Assembly: GCA_021604405.1 (NCBI GenBank)
Contig: BQJA01000006.1
Span: 1 to 64,000 of the forward strand
Length of the DNA stretch: 64,000 nucleotides
Direction: 5' to 3'
Origin: Nitrosomonas sp.
GTDB taxonomy: Bacteria; Pseudomonadota; Gammaproteobacteria; Burkholderiales; Nitrosomonadaceae
Positions within the stretch are counted from its first letter, which is position 1. Each line of letters opens with the position of its first letter. The notes below the pieces were generated by a model. That model was given only the letters and a program-made list of their open reading frames with translations. It was not told the origin of the DNA and made no database searches. This document shows, piece after piece, positions 52,276 through 61,643 of this stretch. Both the position numbers and the translations under genes were made by a program.

Positions 52276-53409
52276 ATGCATAGACTTTGGTTAATTTTTG
52301 CGCAGACCGTAACAGTGCTCTTCGCAATATACTTTGTTGTCACCACGCTGCGTCCTGAATTATGGCCATGGAGTCCACGCGGTACATTTCTAACAATTAA
52401 AGAAGCTGTTCCTATTGGAGCAGAGAAAACCGATAGCTATAACTCGGCCGCAGAAACGGCCATGCCATCCGTGGTCAATGTGTTTACTAGCAAAGAAGTG
52501 AAGGAACTGCCTCAGTCATTGCTGAATGATCCCACATTTCAGCGGTTCTTTGGGGATCGTTTTTTTGAGTCACTGCCCAGACGTACTTCGAGTCTTGGGT
52601 CTGGTGTTATTGTAAGCCCAAAAGGCTACATTTTGACGAATCATCATGTTGTGGAGGCTGCAGATCAAGTGGAGGTTGCGCTGGTTGATGGCAGAAAAGC
52701 TAAAGCACGTATTATCGGCTCTGATCCAGGGACTGATCTTGCGGTATTGAAAATAAATTTAAAAAATTTGCCGGCCATTACTTTTGGTCAATCAGATGAA
52801 GTTAAGGTTGGTGACATTGTTCTTGCGATGGGAAATCCATTTGGTGTTGGTCAGTCAGTAACAATGGGTATCGTTGGTGCATTAGGAAGGTCGCGGGTTG
52901 GTATCAATACGTTTGAAAATTTTATTCAAACAGATGCGGCTATCAATCCAGGCAATTCTGGTGGGGCATTAACGGATACATCAGGTAATTTGATTGGAAT
53001 CAATACAGCAATCTACTCTCGCACTGGCGGCTCGCTTGGCATTGGCTTTGCCATTCCGGTAAATGTAGCTAAGCAGATCATGGCGCAGATTCTTGAGACG
53101 GGCAGCGTGACGCGTGGCTGGCTTGGTGTCAGTATGCAGGATATGACGCCAGAATTGGCGGAATCATTTGGGCTGGATAATCTCAAAGGGGTGTTGGTGG
53201 CGAGTGTACTAAAAGATGGCCCTGCAGATAAGGCGGGCATTAAGCCGGGGGATATCTTGATAGCCGTAGGTGATAAGGCGGTGGAAAATTCCTCTGAAAT
53301 ATTAAATTTGGTCGCAGAATTGCCACCGGGTGATACCGTAAACCTCACTATTTTGCGTGATAAAAAAGAAAAATCAATTCGGGTTAAAGTAGGTACGCGC
53401 CCGGAATAA
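52276..53409 (+). CDS. DegS/HtrA-type periplasmic serine protease with PDZ domain
   Basis: The 377-aa protein has an N-terminal anchor (LIFAQTVTVLFAIYFVVTTL), a trypsin-like protease domain and one PDZ domain. Catalytic residues are visible as His in YILTNHHVVEAADQ, Asp in SDPGTDLAVLKI and Ser in INPGNSGGALTD. The PDZ domain reads VTRGWLGVSMQDMTPELAESFG and ADKAGIKPGDILIAVGDKAVEN. One anchor plus one PDZ fits DegS, which senses misfolded outer-membrane proteins and starts the sigma-E response; DegQ-like roles are also possible. Confidence 0.85.
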   Translation: MHRLWLIFAQTVTVLFAIYFVVTTLRPELWPWSPRGTFLTIKEAVPIGAEKTDSYNSAAETAMPSVVNVFTSKEVKELPQSLLNDPTFQRFFGDRFFESLPRRTSSLGSGVIVSPKGYILTNHHVVEAADQVEVALVDGRKAKARIIGSDPGTDLAVLKINLKNLPAITFGQSDEVKVGDIVLAMGNPFGVGQSVTMGIVGALGRSRVGINTFENFIQTDAAINPGNSGGALTDTSGNLIGINTAIYSRTGGSLGIGFAIPVNVAKQIMAQILETGSVTRGWLGVSMQDMTPELAESFGLDNLKGVLVASVLKDGPADKAGIKPGDILIAVGDKAVENSSEILNLVAELPPGDTVNLTILRDKKEKSIRVKVGTRPE

Positions 53410-53528
53410 ATGTAACAGATGTATTGCTGCGGTATTCTGGGTATCTGTTGGGCTTATTTTGACTGACTGCATCAGAAAAATTTTGCATAGTTTTTTGTAC
53501 AGATAATTAATAAAAAGAAATTATATCA

Positions 53529-55184
53529 ATGACCACATCACCGTCATCAGCTAACAGACTAATCGTCAGATTGAATCACTGGTTTAATAGCAATATTTTT
53601 TCGCTGGGACGTGAAATGCGGCTTTCGTATTTGCCGCCACTCATGGTTTATGCTGCTGCAGGCATTTCAGGTTTGACAGGAATTGTTGGCACCTTCTACG
53701 TGAAAGAATATTTAGGCCTTTCTGCAGAATTTTTAGCGATGCTTGGATTCTGGATGATGTTACCTTGGGCGTTGAAAATGCCGCTCGGCCACCTGGTTGA
53801 CCTGATGTGGCGATGGAAAAGTTTACTCGTATACCTTGGGGCTGGTTTAATTGCGCTGAGTATATTGATTATGATTGGATTACTGGGATACACAGAGTCT
53901 ATGCGTGCCATGGCATCTGTAGAAACCTGGTATGTTTCAGCAGCTTTGCTTGCACCAATTGGTTATGTGCTGCAGGATGTGGTCGCGGACGCCATGACGG
54001 TCGAAGCGGTGCCAAGAGTCGATGCTGATGGGAACAAGCTCGATCTTGATAAGCGCAAGCAAATGCACGTTACCATGCAGACTTTGGGGCGTGTAGCTAT
54101 TATAGGCGGCGGAATTTTAGTTTCGTTAGCAAATGTTTTTTTGTTAAGAGATGCCGCTTCTTTGCCTGATTCGGAAAAGGCGGATATTTATTTGTTCGTC
54201 TATCAACTTGCACTGATTATTCCTTTAGTTTCAATTATTGGTGTGGTTTTTGCGGCCTGGCTGCATCGGCGCGATATGGCGCGGTTCATGGTGCAGGGTT
54301 TTAGTCAGCAGGAAAGCGAATCGTTACTCGGCATTCACGTCGAGCCTCCACCAATTAACTGGTGGATACTTGGTGGTGGATTAATTTTTACTGTTATGTC
54401 ATTGAGTATTGGGCTTAGTCGATTGCCAAATGGTGAAGAGATTATTTTTTGCTTGTCCATGGCAATTGTACTTTTTCTGATGTGGCGGCTTGTTGGAGAA
54501 CTTGAACCAGAAGCGCGTAATGTGTTAGTAGGCACGGCAGTTCTGGTGTTTATTTTTCGGGCGCTGCCGGGGCCGGGCGCTGGCTCAACCTGGTGGATGA
54601 TTGATGAGTTAGGTTTCGATCAGCAATTCCTCGCCAAGTTATCGTTGGTTGGTGCTACCTTGACGCTTGCCGGCATGTTTATCTTCCGCCGTTTTATGGC
54701 GGAACGGTCGATTGCGTATATTGTTGGGTTTTTGACGATTGCCAGTACGTTTTTGTCCCTACCCATTATTGGTATGTTTTTTGGTTTGCATGAATGGACG
54801 GCTTCTGTCACAGGCGGTGTTGTCGATGCGCGTTTCATTGCGCTAGTTGATACAGCGTTGGAGTCGCCACTTGGGCAAATAGCGATGATTCCTATGTTGG
54901 CGTGGATAGCCAATTCCGCACCGGAAAAGCTTAAAGCGACTTTTTTTGCGGTGATGGCGTCTTTTACCAATCTTGCCTTGTCTGCTTCGCAGCTTGGCAC
55001 CAAATATATCAATGAGGTATACACCGTTACGCGCGAAGTAAAAGATTCGGTCACTGGTCAGGTTACTGTCCCAGCTGATTATAGTGAACTCGGTCAGCTA
55101 CTTATTACTGTAACGATAATCGGTTTTGTCCTGCCATTGCTGGCAATTTTGTTTATTAAACGCTCTCGTTTCCGCAACGCTTGA
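53529..55184 (+). CDS. MFS transporter of the BT1 (folate-biopterin) type
   Basis: The 551-aa membrane protein has at least 12 hydrophobic segments. Early motifs SYLPPLMVYAAAGISGLTGIVGTFYVKEYLGLSAEFLAMLGFW and PWALKMPLGHLVDLMWRWKSLL are typical of the BT1/folate-biopterin-like MFS group, as is LLAPIGYVLQDVVADAMTVEAVPR. A long loop follows helix 6 (HRRDMARFMVQGFSQQE). Bacterial members of this family are uncharacterised, so folate transport is not asserted. It follows degS by 120 bases. Confidence 0.7.
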   Translation: MTTSPSSANRLIVRLNHWFNSNIFSLGREMRLSYLPPLMVYAAAGISGLTGIVGTFYVKEYLGLSAEFLAMLGFWMMLPWALKMPLGHLVDLMWRWKSLLVYLGAGLIALSILIMIGLLGYTESMRAMASVETWYVSAALLAPIGYVLQDVVADAMTVEAVPRVDADGNKLDLDKRKQMHVTMQTLGRVAIIGGGILVSLANVFLLRDAASLPDSEKADIYLFVYQLALIIPLVSIIGVVFAAWLHRRDMARFMVQGFSQQESESLLGIHVEPPPINWWILGGGLIFTVMSLSIGLSRLPNGEEIIFCLSMAIVLFLMWRLVGELEPEARNVLVGTAVLVFIFRALPGPGAGSTWWMIDELGFDQQFLAKLSLVGATLTLAGMFIFRRFMAERSIAYIVGFLTIASTFLSLPIIGMFFGLHEWTASVTGGVVDARFIALVDTALESPLGQIAMIPMLAWIANSAPEKLKATFFAVMASFTNLALSASQLGTKYINEVYTVTREVKDSVTGQVTVPADYSELGQLLITVTIIGFVLPLLAILFIKRSRFRNA

Positions 55185-55793
55185 ATTCAAGATGTGCGAC
55201 AAGCCAACCCTATTTTGTCCAGTTAGCTGGTCAGTATTTAAATATTTAGTGCTGACGCTTCTCGCAATTTAGCTTGCTTCATATTTTAAAGCACTGTTTT
55301 TGTAAAAATAATAGCTATGTGCTTTGTCATATAAAAATATTTACTTTTATCTAAGTTTTTTCTCGATTGTCCCCTTATCGCTACAGCTGTGTTTCCAATC
55401 AGTCAAGATATGCCTCTTTTGTCTCTATTCGACGACAGATAAAATACTTTATAAACATGCATATAATATATATCACCGTTAATGTGTCGTTATATGACGA
55501 CAACAAAAATTCCAGTATTCTGTTAGATAGATCTTTTAAGTAACTAATTGTAAAAACATAAAAAATTATGGCACAGATGTTGCGATAAATATCTTTGAAA
55601 ACTGCGCTGTGCATAGTTGCACGTTAGGTGTGGTTTATTTTTGCAAAGTGAGGCGGATGAATGATTGGTTAATGCAGCCAAATATATGTTTATCCCGCAA
55701 ACAGCTTTGTGAGTTATTAATTGTTGCTGGCTGTTGAAGAACAGGGTGCATTCTATTTCATCAGTGGTTGGCAATTTGTATAAGGAAAATGAC
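55185..55793. other. AT-rich gap before the ComEA-like gene
   Basis: About 600 bases of AT-rich DNA. The minus-strand ORFs here (71 and 107 aa) overlap the start of the next gene and have no features. Nothing else is visible. Confidence 0.5.
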
Positions 55794-56123
55794 ATGAGAA
55801 AATTATTATTGCTGATCGTAACTTTTTTTGTAATGACAGGTGTTGCCAACGCAGAGGTTAATATCAACTCTGCAACTCAATCGGAGCTTGAGATGCTCCA
55901 GGGAATTGGCCCAGCCAAAGCGAAAGCTATCATTGAATATCGCGAGAAAAATGGATCATTTGAATCAGTAAATGATCTTGAAAAAGTAAATGGTATTGGT
56001 TCGGAAACGATCAAACAACTTGGCGATAATATAACCGTGGGTGGATATGATGATGCGATGGAAAAAACAAGTGTCTTTGCCTACGCAGATAGAAAACATT
56101 GCCAGCACAGGGGCCAATGTTAA
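55794..56123 (+). CDS. ComEA-like helix-hairpin-helix protein
   Basis: The 109-aa product has a signal peptide (MRKLLLLIVTFFVMTGVANA) and then two HhH motifs typical of ComEA: INSATQSELEMLQGIGPAKAKAIIEYREKNGSF and VNDLEKVNGIGSETIKQLGDNITV. ComEA proteins bind incoming DNA in the periplasm during transformation. The C-terminus ends abruptly in a cysteine-containing tail. The start has AAGGAAAATGAC upstream. It is followed by a strong terminator. Confidence 0.85.
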   Translation: MRKLLLLIVTFFVMTGVANAEVNINSATQSELEMLQGIGPAKAKAIIEYREKNGSFESVNDLEKVNGIGSETIKQLGDNITVGGYDDAMEKTSVFAYADRKHCQHRGQC

Positions 56124-56238
56124 CGTTATTATTATGCAATCGGAGTCCTGGATATTTAAAAAGAATTGGAGCGGCTACGATTATTACATAACTAGACGAT
56201 AGCATCTAAGTTAGAACAGACAGTAAAGCTTAGCTAAG

Positions 56239-56278
56239 CAAAGAAACCCTTGTATTTCATGGGGTTTCTTTGTTTTTT
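56239..56278 (+). terminator. Rho-independent terminator after comEA
   Basis: CAAAGAAACCC and GGGTTTCTTTG form an 11-bp stem around a 12-base loop, followed by TTTTT. Confidence 0.8.
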
Positions 56279-56336
56279 ATAATGATATGTTATGCGCGGT
56301 GTTGTGCATGGTTGGTATGTGCGATAATCTGTTTCC

Positions 56337-57224
56337 ATGTACAAAACAATTGAAAATTTCGTTGGTGAGACGCCGTTAGTCAAGCTCAAGCGTTTACCGG
56401 GGTCAACCAGTAATACCATACTGGCGAAGCTTGAAGGAAACAATCCCGCTGGTTCGGTTAAAGACCGTCCAGCATTCTCGATGATTTCGCATGCCCAGCA
56501 GCGTGGCGATATTAAGCCTGGTGATACACTGATTGAAGCAACCAGTGGCAATACGGGTATTGCGCTGGCAATGGCGGCGGCGGTAATGGGCTATCGTATG
56601 ATTTTGGTGATGCCGGAACATCTGAGCGTGGAACGGCGGCAGTCTATGACCGCATATGGTGCCGAAATAGTACTGACTGCAAAAGAAGGTAGCATGGAGA
56701 AGGCGCGAGATATTGCGGAGGATATGCGTGGTGCGGGAAAAGGAATCATTCTCGATCAATTTGCCAATCCAGATAATCCGCTGGCACATTACGAAGGCAC
56801 GGCACCTGAAATATGGCGTGATACGGATGGAAAAATAACGCATTTCGTGAGTAGCATGGGAACTACCGGTACTATTATGGGTTGTTCCAGATATTTTAAA
56901 GAAAAGAATTCTTCCATTAGAATTATTGGCGTTCAGCCAACAGAAGGTGCGCAAATTCCGGGTATTCGTAAATGGCCAGCAGCCTATTTGCCAAAAATCT
57001 ATGATTCAGCACGTGTTAACGAGATCATGCTCGTATCTCAGTCTGAAGCCGAGGAAACGACGCGACGGCTGGCGCGTGAAGAGGGAATTTTTGCTGGTAT
57101 TTCTTCCGGTGGTGCATTGGCAGCCGCACTCAATATTTCCAATACAGTCGAAAATGCTGTGATTGTATTTATTGTGTGTGACCGGGGAGATCGGTATCTG
57201 TCCACAGGCGTATTCTCAGCCTGA
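56337..57224 (+). CDS. cysM: Cysteine synthase B
   Basis: The 295-aa PLP enzyme makes cysteine from O-acetylserine and sulfide or thiosulfate. Motifs are FVGETPLVKLKRLPG, AKLEGNNPAGSVKDRPAFSMI (PLP lysine in SVKDR), EATSGNTGIALAMAA, FVSSMGTTGTIMGCSRYFK (phosphate loop) and GISSGGALAAALN. FVSSMGTTGT fits CysM rather than CysK, and the length matches CysM. The partner serine acetyltransferase is at 42.7 kb. It is monocistronic. Confidence 0.9.
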   Translation: MYKTIENFVGETPLVKLKRLPGSTSNTILAKLEGNNPAGSVKDRPAFSMISHAQQRGDIKPGDTLIEATSGNTGIALAMAAAVMGYRMILVMPEHLSVERRQSMTAYGAEIVLTAKEGSMEKARDIAEDMRGAGKGIILDQFANPDNPLAHYEGTAPEIWRDTDGKITHFVSSMGTTGTIMGCSRYFKEKNSSIRIIGVQPTEGAQIPGIRKWPAAYLPKIYDSARVNEIMLVSQSEAEETTRRLAREEGIFAGISSGGALAAALNISNTVENAVIVFIVCDRGDRYLSTGVFSA

Positions 57225-57289
57225 AATCAGAAAAGTGAAATCGTCATATCATGTAATCGCATAAATCATATATTGTATTGTCTAGGTGA

Positions 57290-59320
57290 ATGTTGCGAAG
57301 TCTGTTGATCGGAACTTTTTTGGTAACCATGGTGCTGGGCTACGCCGTTTTAGCGGCGCCTTCACACCTTTCATTCATCATTAACGACATTCACAGTCCC
57401 GTTTTTAGTGCGAAGAAAATTACGGCGAATCTTTCCGGAGGGCAATTGTCCCAATTGAAATTTCACGTAGGTGAAATCATCATACAAGGAAAGATTTTCC
57501 GGAATGTTAAGTTTTCCTGTACTAAATTCCAGTTAGCTGAGCATTTAATTGCCTGCGCCGACGGAAGCATTCATTTGCCTGGCTTTTCAACGCTTGCTGT
57601 TGCATTTCGTTTTATCCCCCATAAAAAAAATCTTGACATAGAGATTCAGTCTGTCGCTGGTGAAAGTTGGCGACTTGCTTTGCAGTGGGACGTAAATTCC
57701 TGGTGGAGCGTATTATCCATTGCGAAGGGTCAAGTGATGCATGCTGTGCGCTGGTTGCCTGATATAGAAAGCATGCCAATTCCTGCAAAGGGGGAAGTGA
57801 ATGGCAAGGTAAGATTGAGTGGCAGTATGGATGGAATTGCCCGCATCGCGGCAGCGGTGCATATTGATGCGTTAGCATTCAGTGATCGCAATGGTTTGCG
57901 GGCAGGAGAGAATGTTAACATGGCGATTGATTTTAATGCTGAACATATACAGCGCAATAACAAATGGCAATGGCAAAGCGAAATCAATTGGCTCGCAGGG
58001 GAAATATTCTGGCAGCCACTTTATTTCTCTGGTGGCGGCTATAACCTAAACTTGGCCGGGGTGCTGAGTGAAAAAAATATTCGCCTGAGCAACGGGAAAA
58101 TTGCGTCGCGGGACATTGGTGAGTTGGATTTTTCCGGTTTATTTGCGCGTCCAGATTATGACTTGGTTGATTTTGATTTAAATGCGACTAACCTAAAGCT
58201 ATCAACTTTATTTGATCAGATATTAAAGCCTTTTCTAAGAGAGACTGCTTTCTCTGAAATGAGTGTAATTGGGCGCAGTAGTTTTGCATGGCGTTATCAT
58301 CAGGGGGTAAATCAGTCGCTGATCCTTGATTTGCACGATGTATCATTAGCGGACCAGCGGGATCGTTTCGCGTTTTATCGAATTAATGCGCATATCCCCT
58401 GGCAAATGGATGGTGCCACTATCGCCGATATCAGTTTTCTAAGTGGTCAAGTACTGCGGGTGCCAATGGGTGCCGTACGCGTACCACTTGAAATTAATCA
58501 ATTTGAATTAAGGATTCCGCAATTGGTAGTGCCTGTGCTTGATGGAAAATTAAAGCTTGAAAATTTCATTGCATTGCAACAGGATAACAATTGGCGTTGG
58601 CAGTTCCACGGAGAACTGATGCCTGTTTCAATGAAACAACTAACCAGGGCGTTACAAATCCAGCAAATGCATGGTGAAATTTCCGGTGTTATTCCTAAGG
58701 TTAGTTATGTAAACTCCACCATCACTTTAGATGGTGCATTGTTATTCAATATTTTTGATGGAATGGTAACGGCGAAAAATCTGAAGTTAGTGGAGCCGCT
58801 GGGGCTTGTGCCACACCTTACCCTGGATTTGGCGATGAAAAATATAGATCTTAGTTTGCTCACGCGAACTTTTTCGTTCGGTAATATGCAAGGACGTATT
58901 GATATGGATATGCAAAATCTTGAACTGGCTGGCTGGCGGCCGGTGAAGTTTGATGCGCAATTGTCGAGCAGTGCCGGATCCTATCCGCGCCGGATAAGTC
59001 AAGCTGCGATACAAAATATCTCAGCGCTTGGTGGGGCAAGCGCGGTTGCGGCGATTCAACGGAGTTTCTTGCGTTTTTTTGAAGAATTTACCTATTCAAA
59101 GATTGGTTGGCAGTGTTCGCTGCGCAACAATGTTTGTCGTATGGATGGCATAGAACCTGCATCCGCTTTAGAAGATTTTGAGTCGCAGGGCTATGTGATT
59201 GTTAAAGGCGGCGGCATTCCGGCAATTACCGTGATCGGTTATAATAGAAACGTGGGCTGGCAGGAATTGATTAACCGTTTGCAACGAATCACCCAGGGAA
59301 ACGAACCGGTTATCCAATAG
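57290..59320 (+). CDS. ydbH: YdbH-family intermembrane phospholipid-transport protein
   Basis: The 676-aa protein starts with a membrane anchor (MLRSLLIGTFLVTMVLGYAV) and continues as long AsmA-like beta repeats (for example DLNATNLKLSTLFDQILKPF, IDMDMQNLELAGWRPVKFDAQL). The C-terminal region (ISALGGASAVAAIQRSFLRFFEEFTYSKIGWQCSLRNNVCRM) matches YdbH. YdbH is one of the AsmA-like proteins (with TamB and YhdP) that carry phospholipids to the outer membrane, and YnbE is its outer-membrane partner. The ynbE and ydbL genes follow within 8 and 30 bases. Confidence 0.8.
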   Translation: MLRSLLIGTFLVTMVLGYAVLAAPSHLSFIINDIHSPVFSAKKITANLSGGQLSQLKFHVGEIIIQGKIFRNVKFSCTKFQLAEHLIACADGSIHLPGFSTLAVAFRFIPHKKNLDIEIQSVAGESWRLALQWDVNSWWSVLSIAKGQVMHAVRWLPDIESMPIPAKGEVNGKVRLSGSMDGIARIAAAVHIDALAFSDRNGLRAGENVNMAIDFNAEHIQRNNKWQWQSEINWLAGEIFWQPLYFSGGGYNLNLAGVLSEKNIRLSNGKIASRDIGELDFSGLFARPDYDLVDFDLNATNLKLSTLFDQILKPFLRETAFSEMSVIGRSSFAWRYHQGVNQSLILDLHDVSLADQRDRFAFYRINAHIPWQMDGATIADISFLSGQVLRVPMGAVRVPLEINQFELRIPQLVVPVLDGKLKLENFIALQQDNNWRWQFHGELMPVSMKQLTRALQIQQMHGEISGVIPKVSYVNSTITLDGALLFNIFDGMVTAKNLKLVEPLGLVPHLTLDLAMKNIDLSLLTRTFSFGNMQGRIDMDMQNLELAGWRPVKFDAQLSSSAGSYPRRISQAAIQNISALGGASAVAAIQRSFLRFFEEFTYSKIGWQCSLRNNVCRMDGIEPASALEDFESQGYVIVKGGGIPAITVIGYNRNVGWQELINRLQRITQGNEPVIQ

Positions 59321-59328
59321 GCAATAAA

Positions 59329-59523
59329 ATGAAGAATGTTTCTTTGTATCCAGTCATTTTGGCGTTGTTCAGCATAATATTGACGGCATGTGTCACGATT
59401 AATATTTACTTTCCCGCTGCTGCTGCAGAGAAAGCGGCCGATCAGATTATTGAAGAAGTGTGGCAGTTGGATGATGCCGGGAAAAATGAGCAGGGAGCAG
59501 AAGATACACGCTCCGATAATTAG
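59329..59523 (+). CDS. ynbE: YnbE-family lipoprotein
   Basis: The 64-aa lipoprotein has a signal and lipobox (ALFSIILTACVTINIYFP), followed by AAAAEKAADQIIEEVWQLD. The ACVTINIYFPAAAAEKAAD run is the family hallmark. In E. coli YnbE is the outer-membrane partner of YdbH, completing an intermembrane bridge. The C-terminal tail is acidic. It begins 8 bases after ydbH. Confidence 0.85.
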   Translation: MKNVSLYPVILALFSIILTACVTINIYFPAAAAEKAADQIIEEVWQLDDAGKNEQGAEDTRSDN

Positions 59524-59553
59524 CTAACTTACTGATCCGCATAACTAGAAAAA

Positions 59554-59979
59554 ATGAATAAGCTATTTTCGTATTTGGTGTTACTGGTGATTTTGCTGAG
59601 CCTGACACTTGCTGCTCACGCAAGGGGGACGAATATTGAGATTAATACCCCGGCAATTACCAAGCTAAAACAGAGTATGCAGCAACGGCATGGGCAACTG
59701 GCGCCATATTATACCAGTGGGGCGGTAGGATTGACGCGTGACGGAATGATAGCGATGCGGGACGCCAATGCGGTGCCATTGGCTCAGCGGCAATCAGTCA
59801 ATGCACTTGTCGCGGCGGAAAATCAGGATCGCAATGCGCTGTACCGAGAGATAGCACGTGCTAACAGTCACCCTGAATGGGAGAAAGATATTCGCGCAAC
59901 TTTTAGTCAACGCTGGATCAGTTTGGCTAAATCAGGCTGGTGGTATCAAGCGGCAAACGGTTCTTGGACGAAGAAGTAG
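59554..59979 (+). CDS. ydbL: YdbL-family (DUF1318) periplasmic protein
   Basis: The 141-aa protein has a signal peptide (LLVILLSLTLAAHARGTN) and the DUF1318 core: INTPAITKLKQSMQQRHGQLAPYYTSGAVGLTRDGMIAMRDANAVPLAQRQSVNALVAAENQDRNALYREIARAN. The C-terminus reads AKSGWWYQAANGSWTKK. It is the third gene of the ydbH-ynbE-ydbL operon, where it modulates the YdbH-YnbE bridge. The start has only a weak ribosome site. Confidence 0.85.
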   Translation: MNKLFSYLVLLVILLSLTLAAHARGTNIEINTPAITKLKQSMQQRHGQLAPYYTSGAVGLTRDGMIAMRDANAVPLAQRQSVNALVAAENQDRNALYREIARANSHPEWEKDIRATFSQRWISLAKSGWWYQAANGSWTKK

Positions 59980-60058
59980 CACTGTCTTTACAGTAAATCC
60001 TGTATTAGCTTTGTATTAGGCGATCTGACGTTGGTCTGGCACATCGGTTATTCATGAT

Positions 60059-60086
60059 TTGCTTTGAACTATTCATGGGATACAAT
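60059..60086 (+). promoter_or_regulatory. Possible sigma-70 promoter for the BI-1 gene
   Basis: TTGCTT and TACAAT are separated by 16 bases, about 55 bases before the BI-1 ATG. Both boxes are close to consensus. Activity is inferred. Confidence 0.4.
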
Positions 60087-60143
60087 AGTCACAGTCCCTG
60101 GTAGGATATCGTGGATTTATTTTTTTAATTGGAGGTTTCGATA

Positions 60144-60815
60144 ATGAATCAAAACTACTCAGCAGTTGCTCAAAAATCACCATCTGCTTTAGCGACCAGT
60201 AAAGTTTTGCGTAACACGTATATGCTTTTGTCGCTTACCTTATTATTCAGCGGCTTTACGGCAGCAATTTCGATGGCGATGAATATGCCGCCGATGACGT
60301 ATCTGATTTCTGTTATTGGCGCCATGGTCATTGCTATGTTTGTACTGCCCCGTTTTGCAAACTCGTCCGCAGGCATTGGAATTGTTTTTCTGGTGACCGG
60401 CATGCTGGGGTTTGGGTTGGGACCGATGCTGAGCATGTATGCTTCTTTGCCTAATGGCGGGAATATTATTATGCTCTCACTCGGTGGTACCGGTGTGATT
60501 TTTATGGGCTTGTCTGCTTATGTGCTGACCACGCGTAAAGACTTCAGTTTTCTGGGCGGCTTCCTGATGGTGGGCTTCCTGCTGGTCTTAGTTGCTGCAC
60601 TGGCGAATATATTCCTGGCAATACCTGCTATGTCACTAATGATATCTGCTGTCGTTATTATGATTATGAGTGGCTTTATTCTGTATGACACCAGCCGCAT
60701 AATTCATGGTGGCGAGACCAACTATGTGTTGGCGACCATTGGTTTGTACATGACAATTTTTAACATTTTTATCAGCTTACTGCAAATCTTGGGCATTATG
60801 GGTGGTGATGACTAA
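60144..60815 (+). CDS. Bax inhibitor-1/YccA-family membrane protein
   Basis: The 223-aa protein has seven hydrophobic helices of the BI-1/YccA family (TYMLLSLTLLFSGFTAAIS, PMTYLISVIGAMVIAMFVLPRF, LGGFLMVGFLLVLVAALANIF) and the C-terminal signature MSGFILYDTSRIIHGGETNYVLATIGLYMTIFNIFISLLQIL. YccA binds FtsH in E. coli and modulates membrane proteolysis, and BI-1 proteins also act as calcium leak channels. The start has GGAGGTTTCGATA upstream; the track start adds five residues. A terminator follows. Confidence 0.88.
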   Translation: MNQNYSAVAQKSPSALATSKVLRNTYMLLSLTLLFSGFTAAISMAMNMPPMTYLISVIGAMVIAMFVLPRFANSSAGIGIVFLVTGMLGFGLGPMLSMYASLPNGGNIIMLSLGGTGVIFMGLSAYVLTTRKDFSFLGGFLMVGFLLVLVAALANIFLAIPAMSLMISAVVIMIMSGFILYDTSRIIHGGETNYVLATIGLYMTIFNIFISLLQILGIMGGDD

Positions 60816-60841
60816 TTCGCGTAGACGTTGGTAATTCTTCT

Positions 60842-60870
60842 AAACCCCGGTATATGCCGGGGTTTTGTTT
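60842..60870 (+). terminator. Rho-independent terminator after the BI-1 gene
   Basis: AAACCCCGG and CCGGGGTTT form a 9-bp stem with a 6-base loop, followed by TGTTT. Confidence 0.75.
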
Positions 60871-60912
60871 TGCGCGAACAGGACATCAGGAATTTAAAAA
60901 GGGTTTTAGATA

Positions 60913-61092
60913 ATGGACTGGATGAAAATTTTTTCTGCGCTGGCATTGGTAATGTTTATTGTCTTTTTGTTTCCAAGAGCCCGTGACATGATGAAAAATA
61001 GCCCTAAAGGGTCTTCTGCAGATTGGATGAGTTTTGTTATACCCATTGTAGCCATCGTTTTGTTTATTGCGCTGTTAATCCAATTAGTGTGA
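60913..61092 (+). CDS. 59-aa two-helix membrane protein (not in ORF track)
   Basis: The frame MDWMKIFSALALVMFIVFLF, then PRARDMMKNSPKGSSADWMS and a second helix FVIPIVAIVLFIALLIQLV, gives two membrane helices separated by a basic loop. The amino-acid pattern is convincing for coding, and AAGGGTTTTAGATA precedes the ATG. It follows the BI-1 terminator by about 40 bases and is followed by another hairpin. Function is unknown; small two-helix proteins often bind larger membrane complexes. Confidence 0.65.
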   Translation: MDWMKIFSALALVMFIVFLFPRARDMMKNSPKGSSADWMSFVIPIVAIVLFIALLIQLV

Positions 61093-61164
61093 AAGTGCCT
61101 TCGTAGGAGAAATGTGTGACCGTCCCGCCTGTTTGCGGTCTGATTTGTGTAATTTGCCTTCTAT

Positions 61165-61198
61165 CCACCGGTCACGGTCAGGCCGGTGGTTTGTTGTT
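61165..61198 (+). terminator. Terminator between convergent genes
   Basis: CCACCGG and CCGGTGG form a 7-bp stem around an 11-base loop, followed by TTTGTTGTT. It ends the 59-aa gene transcript and lies at the stop of the convergent secreted-protein gene. Confidence 0.5.
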
Positions 61199-61643
61199 AG
61201 TTGCAGGCGATCGGACTCATTGAGCCCATCTGAAATCTTGTCCGTACGTTTATCCCATCATCACTTTCCAGACTTAAAGCATTCCATTCTCCACTCAACG
61301 TTGAAGCACTTAAGATTGCGGTAAAAGTTTCGCTCCAGACTTCCCCCTCTGCTTCCTCATAATCCGAACTGACAATGGTCATCTTAATATTGTTGCCAAT
61401 AGTGATGGCATTGCCATGGGAAGCGGAAGGACCGTTTGCGCCATAACTAATAGTTCCAAAAAGTGCCAGGTGTCCGCCTTCTTTTTCATAGACACCAAAT
61501 TTGTAAATCCAGTATGGCTGTCCTGCGCTGTTGAATACTTGCCAGCAAAACTCACCAAGATATTTATCCGCCGCCAGTGCTTTCGAGGCCGTTGTAAATA
61601 AAAATACACTGACAACTAATGATGAATATAATTGTTTTTTCAT
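61197..61643 (-). CDS. Secreted protein of unknown function
   Basis: The 148-aa protein has a signal peptide (MKKQLYSSLVVSVFLFTTASKALAADK, cleavage after ALA). The mature part is a short beta-rich domain (YLGEFCWQVFNSAGQPYWIYKFGVY, GGHLALFGTISYGANG, TFTAILSASTLSGEWNALS) with two cysteines near the ends (FCWQ, PIACN), probably a disulfide. The start has GGAGGAAG upstream. It is not a named family; a calycin-like fold is possible. Confidence 0.65.
   Translation of the reverse strand: MKKQLYSSLVVSVFLFTTASKALAADKYLGEFCWQVFNSAGQPYWIYKFGVYEKEGGHLALFGTISYGANGPSASHGNAITIGNNIKMTIVSSDYEEAEGEVWSETFTAILSASTLSGEWNALSLESDDGINVRTRFQMGSMSPIACN

Noticed and set aside
55399-55867. Minus-strand ORFs in the AT-rich gap before comEA
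   Set aside because: They overlap the well supported comEA start and lack any features.
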